Source: Evansella clarkii
Lineage (GTDB): Bacteria; Bacillota; Bacilli; Bacillales; Salisediminibacteriaceae
Reading direction: 5' to 3'
Assembly: GCF_002019695.1 (NCBI RefSeq)
Contig: NZ_KV917376.1
Coordinates: forward strand, 3,128,040-3,192,039
DNA length: 64,000 nucleotides
Part shown: piece after piece, positions 25,841 through 32,550 of the stretch
Position numbering within the stretch: position 1 is the first letter of the stretch
Layout of the letters: each line of letters begins with the position of its first letter
Notes under the pieces: model-generated
The model's input: only the letters and a program-made list of their open reading frames with translations
Told to the model about the DNA's origin: nothing
Databases searched by the model: none
Made by a program: the position numbers and the translations under genes

Positions 25841-25990
25841 TATGTCGTTAGCTCAGAATGAATAAATGGTTCATGTTATACAAGAGTTGTTGTGGAGAGC
25901 GGAACGAATGAGACTCCTTCAAGGAACAGCTCATGTAGTTCTCTTCAACACACTTTTTAAGTAACAACCATAATTCTGAGCAAAAGGGAT
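25841..25990. repeat. MITE-like element with 9-bp inverted ends
   Basis: GCTCAGAAT (25851-25859) and ATTCTGAGC (25973-25981) are perfect inverted ends around TTGTTGTGGAGAGCGGAACG and related sequence. The left end, TATGTCGTTAGCTCAGAATG, recurs with three changes at 34832 upstream of mrfB. The element fills most of the 346-bp gap before the hydrolase gene. Confidence 0.6.
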
Positions 25991-26027
25991 AATCATATTA
26001 TTTAATTGGCAGGTGGGGATGAATTCT

Positions 26028-26993
26028 ATGACACAGCAGTACACCTGGATAGAAGATATGAATAATAATACTTATGGAATTGACGAAAAAAATCCGCATG
26101 ATCAAGATGAAGCTCTCCAGCAATATTTGAAGTATTACCAGTTCAACATGAAAGCAGTGGATGAATACCGGTGCGGAACAGTTAGAGCTTCAGGAAAAAA
26201 GCAATTCATTCAGTTTTTTTTAAAACAGCAGCCGGCAGGGACAGTTTATCTTATTCACGGTTATCTGGATCACAGCGGGGGATTGAGCAGGACGATAAAT
26301 CAGCTGCTGCAGAGAGGTTATCAGGTGATTGTGCTGGACTTGCCGGGCCATGGCTTTTCAGAAGGGAATGAAGGCCTCCTCACAAGCTTCGATGATTATA
26401 TCGCGGCGATTGAACAAGGGTATCATCTTATACTTGATAAACTGGATCTTAAGAGTGTTGCAGGGCTGGGGCATAGTACCGGAGGAGCTCTTCTGTTTCA
26501 TGCAAGTGCGGAAAAGAGAGTGAAGCTGGAGAGCTTAATACTTGCCGCTCCACTTTATTACCCGTACCAGTGGAAGTTATTTGAAGGATTGCTTACTTTG
26601 TCAGGAAAAGTTATCTCCCGTAAAAAGCGGGGTTTTAAGAAGAATTCTGAAGATAAGATATATCAGCAGTTTTTAAGGTCTGATCCGCTTCAGGTAAGAG
26701 TTCTGACTGCTGAATGGGTAACAGCTTTGAAAGAATGGCAGCTCAAGATTGAAGGCTGTCCTGTGGCAGAACAGCCTGTTTACGTGCTTCAGGGCACAAG
26801 AGATACAACCGTGGACTGGAAACAGAACATTCGTTTTTACAGGGAGAAGTGTGGAGAGTTTCAAGTGGCACTCTTCCCAGGAGCACGGCATCAGCTTCTG
26901 AACGAGCGGAAAGAAATCACGAATCTCGCACACCAGCGGATTCACGAGTTTTTGCGGAACCGCTCTGTTTTTTCACAAGCCAGAAAAGCGTGA
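26028..26993 (+). CDS. Alpha/beta hydrolase (monoacylglycerol lipase-like)
   Basis: 321 residues, serine hydrolase of the Hydrolase_4 type. Oxyanion region HGYLDHSGGL, nucleophile elbow GHSTGG (Ser150), charge-relay Asp in GTRDTTVDW and catalytic His in GARHQLLNE. The likely substrate is a lipid ester; unproven. The ATG at 26028 has AGGTGGGG nine bases upstream; GTG 26013 and ATG 26019 are in frame but lack room for a ribosome site. Its last 77 bp overlap the convergent MFS gene, so its C-terminus (FLRNRSVFSQARKA) is encoded opposite MFS codons. Confidence 0.88.
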   Translation: MTQQYTWIEDMNNNTYGIDEKNPHDQDEALQQYLKYYQFNMKAVDEYRCGTVRASGKKQFIQFFLKQQPAGTVYLIHGYLDHSGGLSRTINQLLQRGYQVIVLDLPGHGFSEGNEGLLTSFDDYIAAIEQGYHLILDKLDLKSVAGLGHSTGGALLFHASAEKRVKLESLILAAPLYYPYQWKLFEGLLTLSGKVISRKKRGFKKNSEDKIYQQFLRSDPLQVRVLTAEWVTALKEWQLKIEGCPVAEQPVYVLQGTRDTTVDWKQNIRFYREKCGEFQVALFPGARHQLLNERKEITNLAHQRIHEFLRNRSVFSQARKA

Positions 26994-28089
26994 GGGACAT
27001 GGCCAGGACCAGCCCCCCGCTGACTCGGAAAGGGTAGCCGAAAAAGTCAGCTGCCGCGCCGGCGAAGAAAGAGCCGGCTACTATACCAAGAGAATAAGAA
27101 GCATAGAATACACCAAATGCTTTCCCGCGGTCGCTCGTTCCGGATATTTCCACAATAATTCTGTTCATGGAAGGAAAAACGAAAGAAAAACCAGTCCCGT
27201 AAACAAGCATTACAGCAGTAATTAAATAAATGTTTTCAACGACGCTTAAACTGAACAGGGACAGGCCGATCAGTATCAGGCCCGCAATGATAATAGATTG
27301 GGGCCTGAATTTGTCATAGAGCCGGTTTGCTGGCGTCAAAAAGATAAAGAGGGCGATAATTCCAAAACTGCTAAGGAGCAGGCCGGTTACGGATGGGCTT
27401 AAACCGAGCTCCTCTGTCCTTAATGGCAGCGCAAACGTCAGAACTCCCATACTAAGCGTCAAGGTGAGCGCACTTAGAGACGCCTGTACCATGAAAGGGT
27501 TGAAGGCCAGTCTTCTGAAATGTGAGAGCGAGACATTCCGCCTTGCAGAGGCTGGTGCTGATTCCTTAAGCAAAAAAAGCACCGCAAGACAAGTGATAAC
27601 AAAAATGATGGATGCGATATAAAAAACTGCATCAGGGGAAATCCTGGCGGAAATAATCCCCCCGGCAGCCGGACCGATAATTGCTGCTGTTCCAATACAG
27701 GCTCCGGAAAACGCCATCATTTTACCTCTTCTGTTCTCTGGTGCCAGATCCCCTAAATAAGCGAATGCGGCCGGTATTAATGCACCTCCTGCAAGACCGT
27801 GAAAAAACCGGATAAAGAACAGCTGCCATCCGGTCTCCGCAAGAGGATAAAACAGCAATATTACTGCTGCGAACGCCATTCCAAAAAACAGGACCCTCCG
27901 CCGGCCAAACTGGTCGATCCAGTGTCCCGCAATGATATTGCCGCCCATATTTGCAAGTGAATATACTGCGATAATCATACCAGTTAACAGGTTCCCCGCT
28001 CCAACTGAATGGGCATATGTAGAGATAATCGGGAGCTGAAGAAATGTATCAAGAAATGCTACTATAATAATTGCATAAATAAAAATCAC
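26917..28089 (-). CDS. MFS transporter (drug/metabolite efflux type)
   Basis: 390 residues, 12 helices. The MFS loop GHWIDQFGRRRVLFFG follows TM2. FIRFFHGLAGGALIPAAFAYLGDL and GPAAGGIISARISP fit the 12-TM drug:H+ antiporter (TetA/YdhL-like) groups. The GTG start at 28089 has GGTGGTGA eight bases upstream. The promoter at 28116-28145 overlaps a perfect CACAATTGTG palindrome. The last 26 codons overlap the convergent hydrolase gene. Substrate unknown. It lies just downstream of the 6S RNA candidate but has its own promoter beyond that RNA's terminator. Confidence 0.87.
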   Translation of the reverse strand: MIFIYAIIIVAFLDTFLQLPIISTYAHSVGAGNLLTGMIIAVYSLANMGGNIIAGHWIDQFGRRRVLFFGMAFAAVILLFYPLAETGWQLFFIRFFHGLAGGALIPAAFAYLGDLAPENRRGKMMAFSGACIGTAAIIGPAAGGIISARISPDAVFYIASIIFVITCLAVLFLLKESAPASARRNVSLSHFRRLAFNPFMVQASLSALTLTLSMGVLTFALPLRTEELGLSPSVTGLLLSSFGIIALFIFLTPANRLYDKFRPQSIIIAGLILIGLSLFSLSVVENIYLITAVMLVYGTGFSFVFPSMNRIIVEISGTSDRGKAFGVFYASYSLGIVAGSFFAGAAADFFGYPFRVSGGLVLAMSLTLFWLVKKQSGSAKTRESAGVRDS

Positions 28090-28115
28090 CGAGTGTTCAC
28101 CACCATTCCCTCTTT

Positions 28116-28150
28116 ACTATACAGCTTGTCCCCAGCTTTTCACAATTGTG
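28116..28150 (-). promoter_or_regulatory. Promoter of the MFS gene with a palindromic operator candidate
   Basis: Minus strand: -35 TTGTGA (28145-28140), 18-bp spacer, -10 TATAGT (28121-28116). The perfect 10-bp palindrome CACAATTGTG (28141-28150) covers the -35, a good position for a repressor. The regulator is not in the window. Confidence 0.55.
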
Positions 28151-28173
28151 CAGTACAGAAAGAAAAAATATGT

Positions 28174-28404
28174 AAAAAAATCCTCATCTTCATGATGAAG
28201 AGAGGATGATTAGTTAATATATGTCCCACTCCGGCGCTGCCCTAAGTGCCTTAAAACCCGCTCTCGCAGGTGGGCATTCTCACCTTGCTTCCCAGCTTCC
28301 CTTTAAAAGGGCATGCTGTTCCCCAAGTTTATTGAACTCCCTGTATAAAACGCATCGGTTTAAGACAACATGAGCTGACGCTCGTCGCAGGGTTTGTTTA
28401 ATGC
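28174..28404 (-). ncRNA. ssrS: 6S RNA (SsrS) candidate
   Basis: An untranslated transcript with its own promoter and terminator, folding as a long rod by hand pairing. Closing arm: GCGU-CA-GCUC with GGGC-A-GCGC, then UGUCUUAAACC with GGUUUUAAGGCA (one bulge). A large central bubble follows, whose 3' strand can form an AGGUG/CACCU or CCUGC-GAGA-GCGGG hairpin. The terminal arm is CUUG...CAAG, CAGC...GCUG, CCCU...AGGG. This open-complex-like layout, the CUUAAACCGAU box and the AGCAUGCCC segment are what I know of 6S RNAs, which bind and inhibit the housekeeping RNA polymerase. Terminator: AUCCUC...GAGGAU and a U-run at 28174-28210. No covariance search was run. Confidence 0.72.
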
Positions 28405-28410
28405 TATATC

Positions 28411-28439
28411 AATATAACACGTACATTTTATTTTGGCAA
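28411..28439 (-). promoter_or_regulatory. SigA promoter of the 6S RNA candidate
   Basis: Minus strand: -35 TTGCCA (28439-28434), 17-bp spacer, -10 TATATT (28416-28411); predicted start near 28404. Confidence 0.65.
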
Positions 28440-28455
28440 TGAAGCTGATTAAAGT

Positions 28456-28587
28456 TTAAATATTTTCATTTTTTCTGCGTTTTTCTTTTGTCTCGTTCCC
28501 TGATGTATATTCGTAAGTGGCTTTAATACCGCTGCCCCGAAGAGGTTTTCCAATGGCTTTGTATTGTTTTTCAGTTCTGTACGGCAT
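28456..28587 (-). CDS. Small basic protein upstream of the 6S RNA candidate
   Basis: 43 residues, very basic and hydrophilic, starting MPYRTEKQYKAIGKPLRGSG and ending KEKRRKNENI. AGGAGG lies 10 bp before the ATG at 28587. The stop is 17 bp before the -35 of the 6S RNA promoter. Not recognised. The good ribosome site supports coding, but it is short and unverified by homology. Confidence 0.55.
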   Translation of the reverse strand: MPYRTEKQYKAIGKPLRGSGIKATYEYTSGNETKEKRRKNENI

Positions 28588-28760
28588 CGATTTTAATCCT
28601 CCTCTGAATGTATTAAACACAGGTTTCCAACATCGGGGAAAGATTATTCATCCTCACTCCCGGGGGCATGCTAAAAGTGCAGCCGTCTGTCATTGGCACA
28701 GGACAGAATCACAAGCAATGGCGGCCAGCTGAAAAACTATAAAGAAGGAGGGGATTTTCA

Positions 28761-28934
28761 ATGAGAAAATGGAATGAGGAAGCTGCACCTAATATGAATT
28801 TAACTTCTGCTGATTTGAAGGCGTCAAAATTTGTTCCCGAAAGTAAGAAAAGAGAGACAGAGTTTTCCGAAGAGCTATCAGACGGGGGAGAAAGAAACAG
28901 AAACATCGATATATTAACGAATCCGGATAAGTAG
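28761..28934 (+). CDS. Small acidic hydrophilic protein
   Basis: 57 residues, starting MRKWNEEAAPNMNLTSADLK, charged throughout (SKKRETEFSEELSDGGERNR), with no hydrophobic core. Probably disordered; composition would suit a small spore or stress protein, which is speculation. GGAGGGG lies 8 bp before the ATG, and a terminator follows within 10 bp of the stop, both supporting a real gene. Confidence 0.65.
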   Translation: MRKWNEEAAPNMNLTSADLKASKFVPESKKRETEFSEELSDGGERNRNIDILTNPDK

Positions 28935-28942
28935 TTTAGTCG

Positions 28943-28978
28943 GAAGGTGCCTGCAGAAAAGAGGTGCCTTCTTTTTTA
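28943..28978 (+). terminator. Terminator of the 57-residue gene
   Basis: GAAGGTGCCT / AGGTGCCTTC, a 10-bp stem with two G-T pairs, then TTTTTT. Confidence 0.8.
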
Positions 28979-29114
28979 AAAAAAACGAGCGAAGTATGCA
29001 GGAACACTTCTTTCCAGTTATAGCCCCCCATTCTTGTATAGGGAGGTTAAATCCATAAACCTAAAGGGAATGTAGAAGCCAGGGTTGACAGAACCGTGAA
29101 ATGAGGGAATAAAA

Positions 29115-29624
29115 ATGTTTGAAGCAGAAATAAACGAATTAGGAAGAATAGCTATAGTCGGAATATTATCTTATATTATTTTGATTGTTTTCTTAAGGGT
29201 TTCAGGAAAGCGCACCCTATCAAAAATGAACGCATTTGACCTGATCGTTACTGTAGCGCTTGGTTCCACACTTGCCACTGTATTGCTGGATAAGGATGTT
29301 TCCCTGCCGGAAGGTGTATTTGCGTTACTTCTTCTTGTGTTTCTCCAGTATGTTGTTGCCTGGCTGGCAGTAAGAGTTAACTTTGTGAACCGAATGATTA
29401 AATCTCAGCCAGTACTGCTTTATTCCAAGGGCGAGTTTTTAAGGGGGGCTATGAAAAAAGAGAGAATTCATGAAACGGAGATTTATCAGGCAGCCCGCAC
29501 CTCGGGGATTTCTGCTCTTGAGGATGTGGAAGCAGTTATTCTGGAGACGGATGGAAGCATCTCTGTTCTGAAAAAAAGCGGAAAGTCTTCTTCTGAGAGC
29601 ACTTTGAAAGATGTAGATGAATAA
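29115..29624 (+). CDS. DUF421 membrane protein (YetF/YkjA family)
   Basis: 169 residues. Three N-terminal helices, then the cytosolic DUF421 domain. Signatures: LRVSGKRTLSKMNAFDLIVTVALGS (split here at positions 27-51), FVNRMIKSQPVLLYSKGEF, and EDVEAVILETDGSISVL near the end. YetF-type proteins are small membrane proteins linked to spore or envelope functions; the biochemical role is unknown. The short form, like YkjA, lacks the extended second domain of YetF. A weak GAGGGA precedes the ATG. Confidence 0.88.
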   Translation: MFEAEINELGRIAIVGILSYIILIVFLRVSGKRTLSKMNAFDLIVTVALGSTLATVLLDKDVSLPEGVFALLLLVFLQYVVAWLAVRVNFVNRMIKSQPVLLYSKGEFLRGAMKKERIHETEIYQAARTSGISALEDVEAVILETDGSISVLKKSGKSSSESTLKDVDE

Positions 29625-29700
29625 AAACTGTGATTACACAAAAAATAATGAAAGTATGGAAGGATATCAGTTTTTACTAATCTGACAGGAGATGAAGTGT

Positions 29701-30579
29701 GTGAATCAGAAAAAAATGAAAATAGTACTCTGGGCCATAGTGGCAGTGCTCTGTTTTCAGGCTGCAGGACCGGCTGTTGTTTCTGCGGAAAACCTGTCTG
29801 ATAAAGACAGCAGACAGCAATGGTGGTGGAATAAAGATAAAAACAATCCTGAAGAGAGGCAGAATGAACTGCCTGATCCTGAGGGCGGCCCGGAATTGAC
29901 AGAGCGGCCCCGCAACCCTGTTTCAAATATCGTGCTGCAGCAACGCTACCCGGAGATAGTTGTACTGAGAGGGCCGGAAACAGAAAATAAAGTTGCTTTA
30001 ACGTTTGATGACGGGCCGGATCCGAGATTTACACCCCAAATTCTTGATGTTCTTAGTGAATATGGCGTCCAGGCTACATTTTTTGTAATGGGGGCGAGAG
30101 CGGAAGCAAACCCCGAGTTAACGAGAAGGATAATTGATGAAGGCCATATTGTGGGCAACCATACATACTTTCATCCAAATCTCGTGGAAGAAGGAGATGT
30201 CGCAACATTAAGGACAGAAGTTTCCCGGACGGAAGATGCGTTAGCAGACATTATCGGCTACAGAACAAAGTTATTCAGGGCCCCATATGGATTTCTTTAT
30301 AATGAGCTGGTGGAAGCGCTTGGTGAGATGGACTATACTGTTGTTGGGTGGTCGGTGGATTCTCTGGACTGGCGTGAACGGCCGGCAGAGGAGACAGCTT
30401 ACAACGTTATAAGCAACAGTGGACCAGGTTCGGTAATCCTTATGCATGATGGTGCGGAATCAGACGGGGACAGGACAAGCACTGTGGAAGCCCTCCGTCA
30501 GATTATACCTGCTCTTCAGGAACAGGGCCTGGAGTTCGTGACAGTACCGGAATTATTTGGCATCCCCTTCAGAAAGTAG
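29701..30579 (+). CDS. Exported polysaccharide deacetylase (NodB domain)
   Basis: 292 residues. Signal peptide with cleavage near VVSA-EN, a Pro/Asn-rich linker (about 30-85), then the NodB deacetylase domain. Motif 1 is TFDDGPDP (metal Asp at about 104), motif 2 is NHTYFH (the two metal His), RAPYGF is motif 3 and LMHDG is motif 5. It probably removes N-acetyl groups from peptidoglycan or another envelope glycan. The GTG at 29701, nine bases after AGGAG, is preferred to ATG 29692, which abuts the ribosome site. Confidence 0.9.
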   Translation: MNQKKMKIVLWAIVAVLCFQAAGPAVVSAENLSDKDSRQQWWWNKDKNNPEERQNELPDPEGGPELTERPRNPVSNIVLQQRYPEIVVLRGPETENKVALTFDDGPDPRFTPQILDVLSEYGVQATFFVMGARAEANPELTRRIIDEGHIVGNHTYFHPNLVEEGDVATLRTEVSRTEDALADIIGYRTKLFRAPYGFLYNELVEALGEMDYTVVGWSVDSLDWRERPAEETAYNVISNSGPGSVILMHDGAESDGDRTSTVEALRQIIPALQEQGLEFVTVPELFGIPFRK

Positions 30580-30614
30580 CTTAGTTAGTTAACATAATAA
30601 AATTATGGTAAATG

Positions 30615-30648
30615 AGCCTGCCTGTTCAGAAGGCAGGCTTGTTTCTTT
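30615..30648 (+). terminator. Terminator of the deacetylase gene
   Basis: AGCCTGCCT / AGGCAGGCT perfect 9-bp stem, then TGTTTCTTTG. The rest of the 334-bp gap (30649-30913) shows no gene. Confidence 0.8.
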
Positions 30649-30913
30649 GTTGATACATTTTATCCCTCTCTGGTTTAATGTTTCACATACCGTAATTGAG
30701 AGAATAAGACCATGGAACCAAATATTCAAGGACAGACATATACACCTGCTGTTTTCTTCCGTTAAAGCAGTCTATGACCTCCGGAAAAACCTGTTGGAAG
30801 CATAAAAAAATAAAACTGTCTGACATGGAATTATAGTAAAATAGAAGAAATGTAATCTATATGAAGCAGAGAGAAGTACAGAGTTTCAATTTAAAAATAT
30901 TTTTGGAAATGAG

Positions 30914-32092
30914 ATGAGAAGCGGAGTGGAAACGAGACAAGGGCGGAGGAAGAACAGCAACTGGGCAATTCCTGCCAAGATTAGTACATTGTTAATGTTA
31001 GTTTCAGTATTAGTCATGCTCGGGATATACTGGCAGCCTGCCACAGAGTCAAGAGAGGTTTCTGTATTAAATGCAGCAGATATGGCAGAAAGAAAAAATC
31101 CTGTCCACGGAAAAGCTGAATTTGCCTGGAGCAGGAACACAGAGCCTGTCAGGATTACTTTTACCGGGGATTTAATGATGGACTGGTCAGTAAAAGAAAC
31201 GATGAATGAAAAAGGCCCAGACTATCCTTTTGTCCATGTGACAGAGGAGCTGCAGCGGGCTGACCTGGCGGTAGCAAATCTGGAAACGGCTGTAACTACA
31301 AGAGATGACAGCTATAAAGACCGTTCGCAACGGTTTAACTTTAAATCTAATCCTGAACATCTGGAGGGATTAAAAAATGCCGGGTTTGGACTTGTTTCTT
31401 TAGCAAATAATCATGCGCTGGATTATGGGGAAGAAGGACTGCTGGATTCTATGGAGTACATTCAGGAATATGGCATGGATTATGTTGGTGCAGGAACGAC
31501 GATTGATGAAGCGTTTTCCGGGCAGACTTACACTATTAACGGACAGACAATCAGGATCATGGCGGCGTCACGCTTTGTACCAAGCCCGAACTGGTACACC
31601 TTCGATGCAAACACGCGGGCTGGTATAGCTGGTGCTTACGACCTTGATTATCTTCTGGAAAAGGTGGAAAAAGAAAAAGAGGGTGCAGACCATTTGATTC
31701 TGTACATACACTGGGGAATTGAGCAGACGGACATACCTGCAGAATACCAGAAACACTATGTAAAGAAGCTGGCCGAAGCAGGAGTCGACGCCATCGTAGG
31801 GCATCATCCACACTGGCTGCAGGGCTTTGAGTATTATGAGGGCATTCCTGTCGCTTATTCTCTCGGTAACTTTTTGTTCCCTGATTATGTGAGCGGGAAC
31901 AGTGCGGAAACAGGGCTGTTGACTTTAACGCTTCATAAAGATGAGATTAGGATGGAGTTTAAACCTTATTACATTAAAGACGACCAGATCATTCCGCTGT
32001 CTGCCGCAGAAGAGCAGCAAATCCTGGATAAGCTTGAGAGGGTATCTTTTGATGTAAGTATAGAAGGTTATGAAATTATTAATTTGAGATAA
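30914..32092 (+). CDS. CapA-family protein (YwtB-like, PGA_cap domain)
   Basis: 392 residues. One N-terminal anchor (TLLMLVSVLVMLGIYW, about 27-42) puts the rest outside the cell. The metallophosphatase-like CapA fold shows TFTGDLMMD, ANLETA, LANNHALDYGEEGL, YIHWG and GHHPHWLQGFEYY, and the end SLGNFLF. Family members act in poly-gamma-glutamate synthesis or release (CapA, YwtB); no capBC genes are nearby, so the substrate is uncertain. The start is weakly marked (GGAAATGAG). A 15-bp perfect hairpin closes the gene. Confidence 0.85.
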   Translation: MRSGVETRQGRRKNSNWAIPAKISTLLMLVSVLVMLGIYWQPATESREVSVLNAADMAERKNPVHGKAEFAWSRNTEPVRITFTGDLMMDWSVKETMNEKGPDYPFVHVTEELQRADLAVANLETAVTTRDDSYKDRSQRFNFKSNPEHLEGLKNAGFGLVSLANNHALDYGEEGLLDSMEYIQEYGMDYVGAGTTIDEAFSGQTYTINGQTIRIMAASRFVPSPNWYTFDANTRAGIAGAYDLDYLLEKVEKEKEGADHLILYIHWGIEQTDIPAEYQKHYVKKLAEAGVDAIVGHHPHWLQGFEYYEGIPVAYSLGNFLFPDYVSGNSAETGLLTLTLHKDEIRMEFKPYYIKDDQIIPLSAAEEQQILDKLERVSFDVSIEGYEIINLR

Positions 32093-32109
32093 GACGCTAA
32101 TAAAAAGAC

Positions 32110-32147
32110 GAGGGTTTCCCAAAAGCCTGGCTTTTGGGAAACCCTCT
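32110..32147 (+). terminator. Long perfect hairpin after the CapA-like gene
   Basis: GAGGGTTTCCCAAAAGCC / GCTTTTGGGAAACCCTC, more than 15 pairs with a tiny loop. Only a TC-rich, U-poor tail follows, so termination may be imperfect. The remaining gap to mrfA (32148-32496) holds short words around GCGAATC/GGATC and a doubtful 40-codon minus-strand frame. Confidence 0.7.
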
Positions 32148-32496
32148 CTCTATATAATTAATTTTAGTTAATTTAATTTGTTCGCTCGAATCGTTCTTCT
32201 TTATCTCATGCATTTAGCGAGGATCTTATGGTTACACAAGTGTTGCGTTTACTGGCGAATCGGTTCCTCATTCCATTATTCAGTTAAAATTCTTGTTATT
32301 AGCTATTTTTAGGATCCTGGTTCCACTATTCACCTGTTTTCCCCCTCCCTAATCCTTAAGCCTTTTTAGACTCCAGAACCCACCCACGATGTTGTTCCCA
32401 AACATATAAACAAACTTCAAATCCACCTTCCACACAGAGTAGCGCTTTTTTCCTGCCCCTTGTGTCATCATGTCCCAAGGATAAGTATTTTTCCTT

Positions 32497-32525
32497 TTGT
32501 CAGCCAAACGTGCATTCGCTATAAT
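32497..32525 (+). promoter_or_regulatory. SigA promoter of mrfA
   Basis: -35 TTGTCA (32497-32502), 17-bp spacer, -10 TATAAT (32520-32525); 25 bp before the mrfA start codon. It excludes the longer open frame that begins at 32497. Confidence 0.8.
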
Positions 32526-32550
32526 AAAAAGATACGGTGGAGGGGATAAA

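Noticed and set aside
28174-28404. T-box or metabolite riboswitch
   Set aside because: No T-box sequence or riboswitch core was recognised, the RNA has its own terminator, and the next gene on that strand has a separate promoter beyond it.
32497-32550. Upstream start for mrfA
   Set aside because: The region is the promoter itself (TTGTCA-17-TATAAT).
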